Assembly: GCF_900109755.1 (NCBI RefSeq)
Contig: NZ_FOAR01000020.1
Coordinates: forward strand, 44,303 to 108,302
Reading direction: 5' to 3'
Origin: Pseudomonas agarici
Lineage (GTDB): Bacteria; Pseudomonadota; Gammaproteobacteria; Pseudomonadales; Pseudomonadaceae
DNA length: 64,000 nt
In this document: one piece after another, positions 7,956 to 16,150 of the stretch
Layout: each line of letters begins with the position of its first letter
How positions within the stretch are numbered: the stretch's first letter is position 1
Translations under genes and position numbers: made by a program
Notes under the pieces: model-generated
Seen by the model: only the letters and a program-made list of their open reading frames with translations
Told to the model about the DNA's origin: nothing
Databases searched by the model: none

Positions 7956-9572
7956 TTAGCGCGGCCTGAGGATATCGGTCCTGACTGGCGAGACCTGGTT
8001 GGCCTGGTCATAAGAGCGTGTGCAGAGCTTGATCGGCTCCCGGTACACCGAGAACAGTTCCTTGTATTGCCCGTTGGGCAATTCGTCGATGCGCACGTTG
8101 ATCGTCTTGGTCAGGGTTTTGACAATGGGCGGGAGGTTAGGGGCGACGGTCGGCAGGATATCTTCCTCCTCCTCCTCTTCCTGCGGTGGGGGAATCTCCA
8201 CGAAGCCGGTGTTGTTCCGGCAGTCCGTTGAGTGGGCAGGGCCGTATTTGTATTCATAGCGGGCATAGAACGGCGGGTAGTGCTGCCAGGTGACGGCGTA
8301 GGCGCCTAGCAGCGTCCTGTCCAGCTCGATACTCATGTCCGGCGATCTCGCCGGCCCCGGCTCCGCCAGCTCGACAGCCAGGGTCAGGGCACCTTTCATC
8401 CGCGCCGGGGTGTGTTGCTGGGTTTGCGTCTCCATCCCCAGGATGCAGAGCATATGGAGACCGGTTTGCGGGCCGATGGGCAGATCAATCGTGGCGTTGT
8501 TGCCAGGGGTGACCGGGCCGTAGCCTGCCGGGTCTTCGCAGTCAGTCGCCCGGCGGACAGTCTTGAAGCGGTAGAACGGCGTGCTGAGACTGAAGGGCGC
8601 TTTCCAGTTGGGGATCAGGTCGGTATTGCCGTTGGGTCGCGTGACAAAGTATTGCTGGAGCGGCTGTGGGTTTGCAAAACGGATCGAGGTTGTCGGATAC
8701 AGGTCGCACCTTTGCGGATCGGTCGTCAATCGACCTGCGACAAAGCACTTGTTCAGAAAGGCCAGCGAGCTTCCATAGTTGGTAGCGGGCTGCCAGTCGG
8801 GGTGGCCCCAGGTGATTTCGCAGGGTGATCCTGCCAGGCACTGTTTTTCTTCGCGTGTGCCATGGGTGGTGGTGGCGATAATCCCCAACAGCTCTCCGGT
8901 TTGCCTGTCCAGCAAGGGACCGCCGAAGCTTCCCGTCGTGATACCACGGCAGCGGTTTTTCATGGTCGAGCGCCAGACCCAGGGCTGTTCAAGGATTTCC
9001 ACGCTCGCCAGATGAGTGCAGGCGGACACTCGCAGCGTCGCCCATTCAGGTACGCCGAGCGCCAATATATCGCTCTTTGGGCGAGGCTTGGCGGCGGCTA
9101 GCTTCACTGGCTCGATACCCTCGGCGAGCAACGCGGCCAGGGGTTTTTCCAGCTCGATAATGGCCAGGTCCATGCCGAGGCTGCTGCTCCAGGCCAGGGT
9201 TTTGAGTCGATAGAGTTTCAGTTGCTCAATGCTGTCAGCGAAGGAGTTGAAAGCTACTGTGCCAACGATGGGGCGGTCCTTCTGGATCTCCCGGTTGTCT
9301 GTGTGCAGGCAGCGGCTGCTGGTGACGATATAGGCCGGCGCATCGGCACGGGTATCGGGCGTGCGGGTGTCCAGGAGGGTGGCGGTACAGAGTGCCTGGG
9401 TCTGGGTCCTGATGCGGCCGATGCCGCTCCATTTGCTGAAGCCTCCATCGACATTCTCCACGAAAGCGGGGGGCGGTATCCCGTAGGCGCTGTGAGGCTC
9501 TATCCGAGCCTGGAGGTTGAGGGGCAGGAAAAGCAGCGCGGGATAAAGGAGGTTTTTCAGTGTGTCGTTCAT
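7956..9572 (-). CDS. Secreted trypsin-like protein with degenerate catalytic triad
   Basis: 538 residues. The start MNDTLKNLLYPALLFLPLNLQA looks like a signal peptide. Residues about 45-270 resemble a chymotrypsin-fold protease: CTATLLDT, then YIVTSSRCLH where TAAHC is expected, GMDLAIIEL for the Asp strand, and TTGSFGGPLLDRQTG where GDSGGP is expected. The His is therefore Arg and the Ser is Phe; the Asp remains. I checked both on the nucleotide sequence. A carboxyl part of about 250 residues has several Cys, a Pro/Glu-rich linker with six Glu in a row, and no domain I recognise. It probably acts outside the cytoplasm, by binding rather than cleaving. It faces hisF convergently and lies upstream-adjacent to the deacetylase gene. 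Its codon choice looks less GC-biased than its neighbours by eye. Confidence 0.7.
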   Translation of the reverse strand: MNDTLKNLLYPALLFLPLNLQARIEPHSAYGIPPPAFVENVDGGFSKWSGIGRIRTQTQALCTATLLDTRTPDTRADAPAYIVTSSRCLHTDNREIQKDRPIVGTVAFNSFADSIEQLKLYRLKTLAWSSSLGMDLAIIELEKPLAALLAEGIEPVKLAAAKPRPKSDILALGVPEWATLRVSACTHLASVEILEQPWVWRSTMKNRCRGITTGSFGGPLLDRQTGELLGIIATTTHGTREEKQCLAGSPCEITWGHPDWQPATNYGSSLAFLNKCFVAGRLTTDPQRCDLYPTTSIRFANPQPLQQYFVTRPNGNTDLIPNWKAPFSLSTPFYRFKTVRRATDCEDPAGYGPVTPGNNATIDLPIGPQTGLHMLCILGMETQTQQHTPARMKGALTLAVELAEPGPARSPDMSIELDRTLLGAYAVTWQHYPPFYARYEYKYGPAHSTDCRNNTGFVEIPPPQEEEEEEDILPTVAPNLPPIVKTLTKTINVRIDELPNGQYKELFSVYREPIKLCTRSYDQANQVSPVRTDILRPR

Positions 9573-9641
9573 GTCGGCTCAGTCAAGTTCGTGAGCACTG
9601 AACTTACTGGCGTGGTTGGAACGGGTGTGTATGGATAGATA

Positions 9642-10421
9642 TCAGCGATAAACGCCTTGCTTGCCGTGGGCTTCGCTCGCCTGGTTGCCGCGCAGGGCGA
9701 TCATCGACTTGATATCGATCCAATCGATTCCCTGTTCCTTGAGCTTGGGCAGTTCGCGCTCCAGCACCGCCAGGGTCTGCGGATACGGATGGCCGATGAC
9801 GACGACTGTGCCCTGTTGGCGGGCCAGCCTGATGGCGGTTGTCAACTGGGCGGCGATGGCCGGCTCAGTACGTTCGTTGTCGAGGAACACATCCCGTGAC
9901 ACGCTCGCCAGGCCGACCTTCTGCGCTTGGGCCGCAGCGACGGTGCGGGCGCTGGTACGGCTATCGACAAAAAACTTGTTGCGTCGCTGCAGTTCGCCCA
10001 TCAACCAGGCCATGGCCGGCGGTTCGGCGGTCATGCGGCTGCCCTCGTGATTATTTACGCCGCTGGTATAGGGCACGGCCTTGAAGGCAGCCGCCAGGCG
10101 CTTTTGCAACTCCTCCAGGGGCAGTTCGGGATGCCAGGCGAAGGGGCCAGTGGCCGGATCCATGGGCATGTGCAGCATGACGATCTTGCCGGCTTGGTGT
10201 GCTTCGCGGGCAAACTCGGCTGCATGCGGGGTGTCGGGCATGATCGCTGGAGTGACCGGGCCAGGCAGGGCGAGCACGCGCCGGTCCCGGGGCAGGTTCT
10301 GCCCCAGGTCGTCGATGATCAGCGTGAGATAGGCCTTCGGTGCTGTCGGCGAATCGACCGGCGTGGCGTGCGCAACGCCGATCAGGCAGGCGAATAGGAC
10401 GGGCAGTGACCAGCGCGGCAT
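9642..10421 (-). CDS. Divergent polysaccharide deacetylase family protein
   Basis: 259 residues with a cleavable-looking signal peptide (MPRWSLPVLFACLIGVAHA). The body has KAYLTLIIDDLGQNLPRDRRVLALPGPVTPAIMPDTP, MLHMPMDPATGPFAW, VNNHEGSRMT and FFVDSRTSARTVAA. These are the marks of the YibQ/divergent polysaccharide deacetylase family. It is likely periplasmic and acts on a glycan, but the substrate is not known. The gene starts 1 base after the ctpA stop region (ctpA ends at 10423) and follows envC and ctpA, the same order as in other pseudomonads. That suggests a shared cell-wall role. Confidence 0.85.
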   Translation of the reverse strand: MPRWSLPVLFACLIGVAHATPVDSPTAPKAYLTLIIDDLGQNLPRDRRVLALPGPVTPAIMPDTPHAAEFAREAHQAGKIVMLHMPMDPATGPFAWHPELPLEELQKRLAAAFKAVPYTSGVNNHEGSRMTAEPPAMAWLMGELQRRNKFFVDSRTSARTVAAAQAQKVGLASVSRDVFLDNERTEPAIAAQLTTAIRLARQQGTVVVIGHPYPQTLAVLERELPKLKEQGIDWIDIKSMIALRGNQASEAHGKQGVYR

Positions 10422-10422
10422 C

Positions 10423-11736
10423 TCAATTGCCGCGGGTGACGCTCAGGCCCTTGAGCAGGCTCAGGGCTTGTCCCAGTTGATAGTCGTCGTCCTGCAGGCG
10501 AGCCTTATCTTTGAGGGGCTTGACGCTGGGTTTGTCGGCACCGCCGTTGCCGTTGCCCAAGTGGCCTTGCAGATCGGCTTCCTTGAACGTTTCGTCATCC
10601 TGGGCACCCGTGACCTTGGCCTGACGCACTTCGATGTCCGGTACGATGCCCTGGGCCTGGATCGAGCGTCCATTGGGGGTGAAGTACAGTGCGGTGGTGA
10701 TCTTCAGCGCGCGGTCATTGCTCAGCGGCAGCACGGTCTGGACCGAGCCCTTGCCGAAGCTGGTGGTGCCCATCAAGACGGCACGTTTTTGGTCCTGCAG
10801 GGCACCGGCGACGATTTCCGAGGCCGAGGCGCTGCCGCCGTTGATCAGTGTCACCATCGGTACGCCTTCGCTTTGGTCGTGGCCGGTGGCCGAGAAGCGC
10901 AGCTCGGAGTTGGCGATACGGCCCTTGGTGTAGACGATCAGGCCCTTGGTGATGAAGTGATCGACCACTTCGACGGCCGCCTGCAGCACGCCGCCCGGAT
11001 TGTTGCGCAGGTCGAGGACAATGCCGTTGAGCTTCTTGCCATTTTCCTTGCGCAGCGCCGCCAGGGCCTTGGAGACCTCTTCGCCGGTCTTGACCTGGAA
11101 TTGGGTGATACGGATATAGCCGTAGCCGTTTTCCAGCAACTGGCTACGCACGCTCTTGGTGCGGATGATGGCGCGGGTCAGGGTCACATCGAATGGCACG
11201 CCGCCGTTGCGCAGGAGGGTCAGGGTGATCTTCTGGCCGACCTTGCCACGCATCTTGTCGACGGCTTCGCTCATGGTCTGGCCACGGGTCGGCTGGCCAT
11301 TGATCTTGACGATCAGGTCGCCGGCTTCGATGCCGGCCTTGGACGCCGGGGTGTCGTCGATCGGCGAGACGACCTTGACGATGCCCTCTTCGCCGGCACC
11401 GACTTCGATGCCCAGGCCGCCGAACTCGCCGCTGGTGTCTTCCTGTAACTGGGCGAAATCCTCCGGGCCCAGGTAGGCGGAGTGTGGATCGAGGTTGCTG
11501 AGCATGCCCTTGATGGCATTCTCCAGCAGAGTCTTGTCGTCCACCGGTTCGACATAGGCGGCTTTGATCCGGTCCATGACCTCGGCGAAAGTGCGCAGTT
11601 CGTCGAGCGGCAGCGGGGCCTTGGCGGTGACAACAGGAGCGACCGCTGGCGCGGGTTGCGCAGCGAACGCTTGGGGCGCACCGATCACAAGGGCGATCGT
11701 CAGGGCCAGCGAGGTGAGGCGGGACAAATGCAGCAT
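10423..11736 (-). CDS. ctpA: Carboxyl-terminal processing protease, S41 family
   Basis: 437 residues from the chosen ATG at 11736, which follows AGGAG and begins a signal peptide (MLHLSRLTSLALTIALVIGA). A PDZ domain spans about residues 100-185 (GGLGIEVGAGEEGIV...AGIEAGDLIVKINGQPT). The S41 peptidase domain has Ser304 in GSASASEI and Lys329 in SFGKGSVQT, the Ser-Lys dyad with the expected spacing of 25. In P. aeruginosa CtpA works in the periplasm with a lipoprotein partner and degrades cell-wall cross-link hydrolases; that is established for the species, inferred here. The upstream gene is envC, 32 bp away, so the set envC-ctpA-deacetylase is probably one transcript. Confidence 0.93.
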   Translation of the reverse strand: MLHLSRLTSLALTIALVIGAPQAFAAQPAPAVAPVVTAKAPLPLDELRTFAEVMDRIKAAYVEPVDDKTLLENAIKGMLSNLDPHSAYLGPEDFAQLQEDTSGEFGGLGIEVGAGEEGIVKVVSPIDDTPASKAGIEAGDLIVKINGQPTRGQTMSEAVDKMRGKVGQKITLTLLRNGGVPFDVTLTRAIIRTKSVRSQLLENGYGYIRITQFQVKTGEEVSKALAALRKENGKKLNGIVLDLRNNPGGVLQAAVEVVDHFITKGLIVYTKGRIANSELRFSATGHDQSEGVPMVTLINGGSASASEIVAGALQDQKRAVLMGTTSFGKGSVQTVLPLSNDRALKITTALYFTPNGRSIQAQGIVPDIEVRQAKVTGAQDDETFKEADLQGHLGNGNGGADKPSVKPLKDKARLQDDDYQLGQALSLLKGLSVTRGN

Positions 11737-11768
11737 GTCGAACGAACTCCTAAAATAAGGTACGGCGT

Positions 11769-13064
11769 CTATCCTTGCGCGCGACACCATTGTGCTGGAT
11801 CACTCGGGTGACCCTGCTGACGTATAGCGAAATACAACGCAGGCGCGTCCTGACCGCCACTATTGCCTACGGTAGAGATCGACTCACCAGCCTTTACCAC
11901 ATCGCCCGCTGATTTAAGCAGCGTCTGGTTGTGGCCGTATAAACTCAGGTAGCCGTTGCCATGATCGAGAATCACCAGCAGGCCGGCACCTCGCAGCCAG
12001 TCGGCGAACACCACGCGGCCACCGTGCACGGCGTGCACCTGGCTGCCGGCGGCGGCGCCGATCATTACGCCGTCCCATTTGGTACGGGCGTCATCGCCGC
12101 GGTTTTCTCCGAAGCGTGCCAGCAGTCGACCATCAACGGGCCATGGCAGTTTGCCGCGTGCTGAAGCAAAAGGGCCGCCGAACGACTCCCCCGCGCTGGA
12201 AACCAGCGGGCCGGGCGTGGACCGGGGCGGTTTACGCGGGCTGTCGTCGTCCTTGCTGGCCAGTGCCTCGGCCTCGCGCTGGCGTTTTTTTTCCGCTTCC
12301 TGCTGGGCGAGCAGTGCTTTTTGGCGCGCCTCTTGTGCCTCGCGGGCCTGGCGTGCCAGGGTCTCTTCGATGGTTTTCAGGACTTTTGACAGGTCGGCCT
12401 GATCCTGTTCGCGGCTGGCCAGCTTCTGGTCGCGGGCCTTCACGTCCTCGTTGAGCTTGGCCAGAGCGGCCTGGCGTTCCTTGCGAACCTTGTCCAGTTC
12501 GTCGCGCCGGCTGTCGAGGCTGCTTTTCTGCACCAGCAATTGCGCCTGGCGCAGATTGATGTCGGTTTCGACATTGGCCAGTTGACGCAAGGTTTCGTTG
12601 AAGTTCTTCAGCTGCTCCAGGCGGGCCTGGCTCAGATAGTCGTAATAGGTCAGGGTGCGGGCGAATTTTTCCGGGTTCTGCTGATTGAGCAGCAGCTTGA
12701 GGTATTCCTGGCGACCGCCCTGGTACGCGGCGCGAGCCTGGATGGCAATCAGTCGTTGTTGTTCAGTGCGCGCGCTTTGGAGTTTTTTTTTCTCTCCATC
12801 GAGCCGCTGCAGTTCGCTTTCGCTCTTCTTCAACTCTTCGCGCAGGGTGTCGACCTGCTTTTCCAGCTTGCCCATCTCGGTTTCAGTGCCGCGCAGGTCT
12901 TTCTGCACGCCAGATTTTTCTTCCTGCAGCTTACCCAGCAGCTTCTTCAGTTCGGCAATGTCCTGACGCGTTGCGTCCAACTGTTGTTGGGTTTGCGCCC
13001 GCTCGTCGGCAAACGCCGGTTGAAGCAGGCAGGTCAGAGCTAGGGCGATAAGGGCGCGAAGCAT
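11769..13064 (-). CDS. envC: Murein hydrolase activator EnvC
   Basis: 431 residues: signal peptide (MLRALIALALTCLLQPAFA), a long coiled coil to about residue 250 rich in Gln, Glu, Lys and Leu, a Lys/Arg/Pro linker, and a carboxyl LytM/M23 domain. The M23 zinc ligands are not intact: the last motif reads LYFAIRQQG instead of an HxH strand. This is as in EnvC, which activates amidases AmiA/B at the septum rather than cutting murein itself. A run of nine A encodes three Lys (GEKKKLQ) within the coiled coil near residue 93, a possible slippage site. It is the first gene of the envC-ctpA-deacetylase row and lies downstream of gpmI. Confidence 0.93.
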   Translation of the reverse strand: MLRALIALALTCLLQPAFADERAQTQQQLDATRQDIAELKKLLGKLQEEKSGVQKDLRGTETEMGKLEKQVDTLREELKKSESELQRLDGEKKKLQSARTEQQRLIAIQARAAYQGGRQEYLKLLLNQQNPEKFARTLTYYDYLSQARLEQLKNFNETLRQLANVETDINLRQAQLLVQKSSLDSRRDELDKVRKERQAALAKLNEDVKARDQKLASREQDQADLSKVLKTIEETLARQAREAQEARQKALLAQQEAEKKRQREAEALASKDDDSPRKPPRSTPGPLVSSAGESFGGPFASARGKLPWPVDGRLLARFGENRGDDARTKWDGVMIGAAAGSQVHAVHGGRVVFADWLRGAGLLVILDHGNGYLSLYGHNQTLLKSAGDVVKAGESISTVGNSGGQDAPALYFAIRQQGHPSDPAQWCRAQG

Positions 13065-13168
13065 GGGGCGGGCGACACCTGGGAACGGGATGGCCTAGTA
13101 TGCCCGCCACGCGCTGCAAAAAAAACGTCCAAAAGCGTTTGCTTTCAGGCGTTTCTGATAAAGAGGTC

Positions 13169-13190
13169 GGCCGACAATCTATTGTCGGCC
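13169..13190 (-). terminator. Likely terminator after gpmI
   Basis: An inverted repeat with 9-bp arms (GGCCGACAA and TTGTCGGCC) around TCTA lies 14 bp beyond the gpmI stop, in the gap before envC. The tail on the minus strand is only moderately U-rich (CCUCUUU). Confidence 0.5.
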
Positions 13191-13204
13191 TGATTTCTTG
13201 GCTT

Positions 13205-14740
13205 TTAGCAGTCCGTCAGGATCGATGTACCGGTCATCTCTACTGGTTGTTGCAGGTCCAGAAGCTTGAGCATGGTCGGTGCGACGTCGGCCAATACCCC
13301 GCCTTCGCGGACCTTCAGCGCGCGCTTGCCGACATAGATGAAAGGTACTGGCTCGCTGGTATGCGCCGTGTGGGCCTGGCCGGTGGATTCGTCTTCCATC
13401 TGCTCGGCATTGCCATGGTCGGCGGTGATCAGCGCTTCGCCGCCGACCTTTTCCAGCGCCTCGATGATACGTCCTACACACAAATCCAGGCATTCCACTG
13501 CCTTGACGGCCGCATCGAACACCCCGCTATGACCCACCATGTCGCCGTTGGCGTAGTTGACCACGATCACGTCATAGCGCTGCTGCTCGATGGCCTCGAC
13601 GATCTTGTCCGTGACTTGCGGCGCACTCATTTCCGGTTGCAGGTCGTAGGTGGCAACTTTTGGCGAGGGGATCAGGATGCGCTCTTCGCCTGGGAAGGGT
13701 TCTTCCCGACCGCCGGAGAAGAAAAAAGTCACGTGGGCGTATTTTTCTGTCTCGGCGATGCGCAGCTGAGTCTTACCGTTTTTCGCCAGGTAGTCGCCCA
13801 GGACGTTTTCCAGGCTGCCTGGGGCGAAGGCCGAAGGCGCGGCAATGCTGGCCGCGTATTGGGTCAGCATGATGAAACCGGCCAGTTCGGGCTGGCGGGC
13901 GCGCTCGAAGTCCTTGAAGCCATCCTCGACGAACACCCGGGTCAGCTCACGGGCGCGGTCGGCGCGGAAGTTCATGAAAACCACCGCGTCGCCGTCTTCG
14001 ACGCGGACTTTTTCGCCGATACTGGTGGCCTTGACGAATTCATCGCTTTCGCCGCGCTCATAGGCGGCTTGCAGGCCGTCCTGGGCGGTAGCGGCCTGGA
14101 ATTGGGCCTGGCCGTCGACGATCAGGTTGTAGGCCTGGGCCACGCGGTCCCAGCGGTTGTCACGGTCCATGGCGAAATAACGCCCCACCAGGCTGGCGAT
14201 ACGACCCCTGCCGAGGGTGCGGAAGGTTTCATCCAGCAGCTCGATGGACGACCGGGCGCTTTTCGGCGGGGTGTCGCGACCGTCGAGGAAGGCGTGCAGG
14301 TAGATCTTCTGGGCGCCGCGCTTGAACGCCAGCTCGGCCATGGCGACCAGGTGGTCCTGATGGCTGTGCACGCCGCCGTCGGACAGCAGGCCAAGGATAT
14401 GTACCGCCTTGTCGGCGGCCACGGCCTTGTCCACGGCGGTGCACAGGGCCGGGTTGGCGAAGAATTCGCCGTCGCGGATGGCCTTGGTGATGCGGGTGAA
14501 GTCCTGGTACACCACTCGGCCGGCGCCGAGGTTCATGTGGCCCACTTCCGAGTTGCCCATCTGCCCGTCCGGTAGGCCAACATCCATGCCGGAGCCTGAG
14601 ATCAGGCCGTTGGGCATGGTCGCTACGAGGCGATCGAGTACCGGTTTCTTCGCCGAATAGATGGCATTGTAGTCATGGTTCTCGCTGTGACCGAAGCCAT
14701 CCAGGATGATCAGGACCAAAGGTTTAGGCGTGGTAGTCAT
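13205..14740 (-). CDS. gpmI: 2,3-bisphosphoglycerate-independent phosphoglycerate mutase
   Basis: 511 residues, alkaline-phosphatase-superfamily enzyme interconverting 3- and 2-phosphoglycerate with two Mn ions. The first metal site is in LVLIILDGFGHSE. The catalytic Ser64 lies in GQMGNSEVGHMNLGAG. Further marks are LLSDGGVHSHQDH, FLDGRDTPPKS, YFAMDRDNRWDR, and the carboxyl metal motif VNYANGDMVGHSG...ITADHGNAEQM. The frame is open 25 codons further upstream, but ATG 14740 is the family start. It is divergent from the rhodanese gene at 14888. Confidence 0.96.
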   Translation of the reverse strand: MTTTPKPLVLIILDGFGHSENHDYNAIYSAKKPVLDRLVATMPNGLISGSGMDVGLPDGQMGNSEVGHMNLGAGRVVYQDFTRITKAIRDGEFFANPALCTAVDKAVAADKAVHILGLLSDGGVHSHQDHLVAMAELAFKRGAQKIYLHAFLDGRDTPPKSARSSIELLDETFRTLGRGRIASLVGRYFAMDRDNRWDRVAQAYNLIVDGQAQFQAATAQDGLQAAYERGESDEFVKATSIGEKVRVEDGDAVVFMNFRADRARELTRVFVEDGFKDFERARQPELAGFIMLTQYAASIAAPSAFAPGSLENVLGDYLAKNGKTQLRIAETEKYAHVTFFFSGGREEPFPGEERILIPSPKVATYDLQPEMSAPQVTDKIVEAIEQQRYDVIVVNYANGDMVGHSGVFDAAVKAVECLDLCVGRIIEALEKVGGEALITADHGNAEQMEDESTGQAHTAHTSEPVPFIYVGKRALKVREGGVLADVAPTMLKLLDLQQPVEMTGTSILTDC

Positions 14741-14828
14741 AGATCCCACTCGTGGCTGGATTGAAAGGACATGGAAAAAGAGTCGCAGTTTAAAGCCAAG
14801 TTCAAACACAGTCACCGCCGGGCGGGGT

Positions 14829-14856
14829 TTGGCCCACCTTGAGGGCTGTGTATACT
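14829..14856 (+). promoter_or_regulatory. Possible sigma70 promoter for the rhodanese-grxC-secB row
   Basis: A TTGGCC hexamer (14829-14834) and TATACT (14851-14856) are 16 bp apart. They lie 32 bp before the rhodanese-like start in the divergent gap with gpmI. Both hexamers deviate from consensus. Confidence 0.35.
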
Positions 14857-14887
14857 GGTCGACATTTTAACGCCCTGGAACCTCCTG

Positions 14888-15301
14888 ATGGTTGCTCACC
14901 TGATTGAATTTGCCTCAAGCCACTATTTGTTAGTCGGTGCCTTCGTGCTGTTGCTAGCATTGCTGATTGCTCATGAAATGAGCCGTGGAGGCGCCAGCCT
15001 CAGTACTGGCCAGCTAACCGCGCTGGTCAACAAAGACCAGGGCGTGGTCATTGATCTGCGGCCCAGCAAGGATTTTGCCGCCGGTCACATCGTCGGCGCG
15101 CTGAATATTCCACAGGATAAGTTGATGGCGCGTATCGGCGAACTGGAAAAGCACAAGGCCAAGACCCTGATTCTGGTCGACGTTCAGGGCCAGCATTCCG
15201 GGAGTCATGCTCGCGAATTGCTCAAGTCCGGGTTCATCGCGGCCAAACTATCCGGCGGTATTTCCAGTTGGAAAGCCGACAATCTTCCATTGGTGAAATG
15301 A
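14888..15301 (+). CDS. Membrane-anchored rhodanese-like protein (YibN type)
   Basis: 137 residues. One membrane helix at residues about 12-32 (YLLVGAFVLLLALLIAHE) is followed by a single rhodanese domain: GVVIDLRPSKDFAAGHIVGALNIP, then KTLILVDVQGQHSGSHARELLKSGF and LSGGISSWKADNLPLVK. The active-site loop has no Cys (VDVQGQHSG where CxxG is expected), so sulfur transfer by the usual mechanism is unlikely. E. coli yibN has the same place before grxC and secB. It is followed one base later by grxC. A membrane-bound docking role is possible; nothing specific is shown. Confidence 0.85.
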   Translation: MVAHLIEFASSHYLLVGAFVLLLALLIAHEMSRGGASLSTGQLTALVNKDQGVVIDLRPSKDFAAGHIVGALNIPQDKLMARIGELEKHKAKTLILVDVQGQHSGSHARELLKSGFIAAKLSGGISSWKADNLPLVK

Positions 15302-15302
15302 T

Positions 15303-15557
15303 ATGACTCAGGTTGTCGTCTACTCCAGTGAATATTGCCCTTACTGCGCACGCGCCAAGCATCTGTTGGCGAGCAAGCAGGTTGACTTCCAAGAGATCAA
15401 GGTCGATGGCAAGCCGCAGGTGCGTGCGCAAATGATCAAGAAGGCCGGGCGCACGTCCGTGCCGCAGATCTGGATCGGCAGCAAACACATCGGTGGTTGC
15501 GACGACCTGTTCGCTCTTGAGCGCGCCGGTAAACTGGACGCGCTGCTCAACGCCTGA
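15303..15557 (+). CDS. grxC: Glutaredoxin 3
   Basis: 84 residues, the standard size. The dithiol active site CPYC is in SSEYCPYCARAKHLL near residue 11. TSVPQIWIGSKHIGGCDDL holds the cis-Pro and the glutathione-binding GGCDD. It reduces disulfides with glutathione in the cytoplasm. It begins a base after the rhodanese stop and precedes secB by 41 bp. Confidence 0.96.
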   Translation: MTQVVVYSSEYCPYCARAKHLLASKQVDFQEIKVDGKPQVRAQMIKKAGRTSVPQIWIGSKHIGGCDDLFALERAGKLDALLNA

Positions 15558-15598
15558 CTCTGAAACCCTAAAGACCTGAAGATCAAGAAGGATCTGCG

Positions 15599-16081
15599 AT
15601 GACTGACCAACAGAACACTGCTGCCAGCGAAGACCAAGACAACCCGCAATTCTCCCTGCAGCGCATCTATGTGCGTGATCTGTCCTTCGAAGCCCCGAAA
15701 AGCCCGGCGATCTTCCGTCAGCAGTGGGAGCCCAGCGTCGGCCTGGATTTGAACACCCGCCAGAAAGCTCTGGAAGGCGATTTCCACGAAGTGGTGCTGA
15801 CTCTGTCGGTGACGGTCAAGAACGGCGAAGAAGTTGCCTTTATCGCCGAAGTTCAGCAGGCAGGCATCTTCCTGATCAAGAACCTCGACGCCGCTTCCAT
15901 GAGCCACACCTTGGGCGCGTTCTGCCCCAACATCCTGTTCCCGTATGCTCGTGAGACTCTGGACAGCCTGGTGACCCGTGGTTCGTTCCCGGCGCTGATG
16001 CTCGCCCCGGTCAACTTCGATGCCCTGTACGCGCAAGAGTTGCAGCGCCTGCAGGAAGAAGGCTCGCAGACCGTTCAATAA
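15599..16081 (+). CDS. secB: Protein-export chaperone SecB
   Basis: 160 residues, acidic, of the usual SecB length. Family segments are FSLQRIYVRDLSFEAPKSPAIFRQQW, EVVLTLSVTVKNGEEVAFIAEVQQAGIF and CPNILFPYARETLDSLVTRGSFPALMLAPVNFDALY. SecB is a tetramer that keeps preproteins unfolded and hands them to SecA. An AAGAAGGA-like site (near 15585-15595) precedes the ATG. The gene closes the rhodanese-grxC-secB row and is followed by a strong bidirectional terminator. Confidence 0.97.
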   Translation: MTDQQNTAASEDQDNPQFSLQRIYVRDLSFEAPKSPAIFRQQWEPSVGLDLNTRQKALEGDFHEVVLTLSVTVKNGEEVAFIAEVQQAGIFLIKNLDAASMSHTLGAFCPNILFPYARETLDSLVTRGSFPALMLAPVNFDALYAQELQRLQEEGSQTVQ

Positions 16082-16120
16082 GGTCGAACCTGTAGGCGCC
16101 GCGTGGTGGCATCTACAAAG

Positions 16121-16148
16121 AAAAAAGCGCCATTGCCGGCGCTTTTTT
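16121..16148. terminator. Bidirectional terminator between secB and trmL
   Basis: A perfect 11-bp inverted repeat (AAAAAAGCGCC and GGCGCTTTTTT) around a six-base loop gives a GC stem with a T run on both strands. It lies between the convergent genes secB and trmL and serves both. Confidence 0.9.
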
Positions 16149-16150
16149 AT

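Noticed and set aside
13100..14575. 491-codon open frame opposite gpmI
   Set aside because: Antisense shadow; gpmI has all catalytic motifs.
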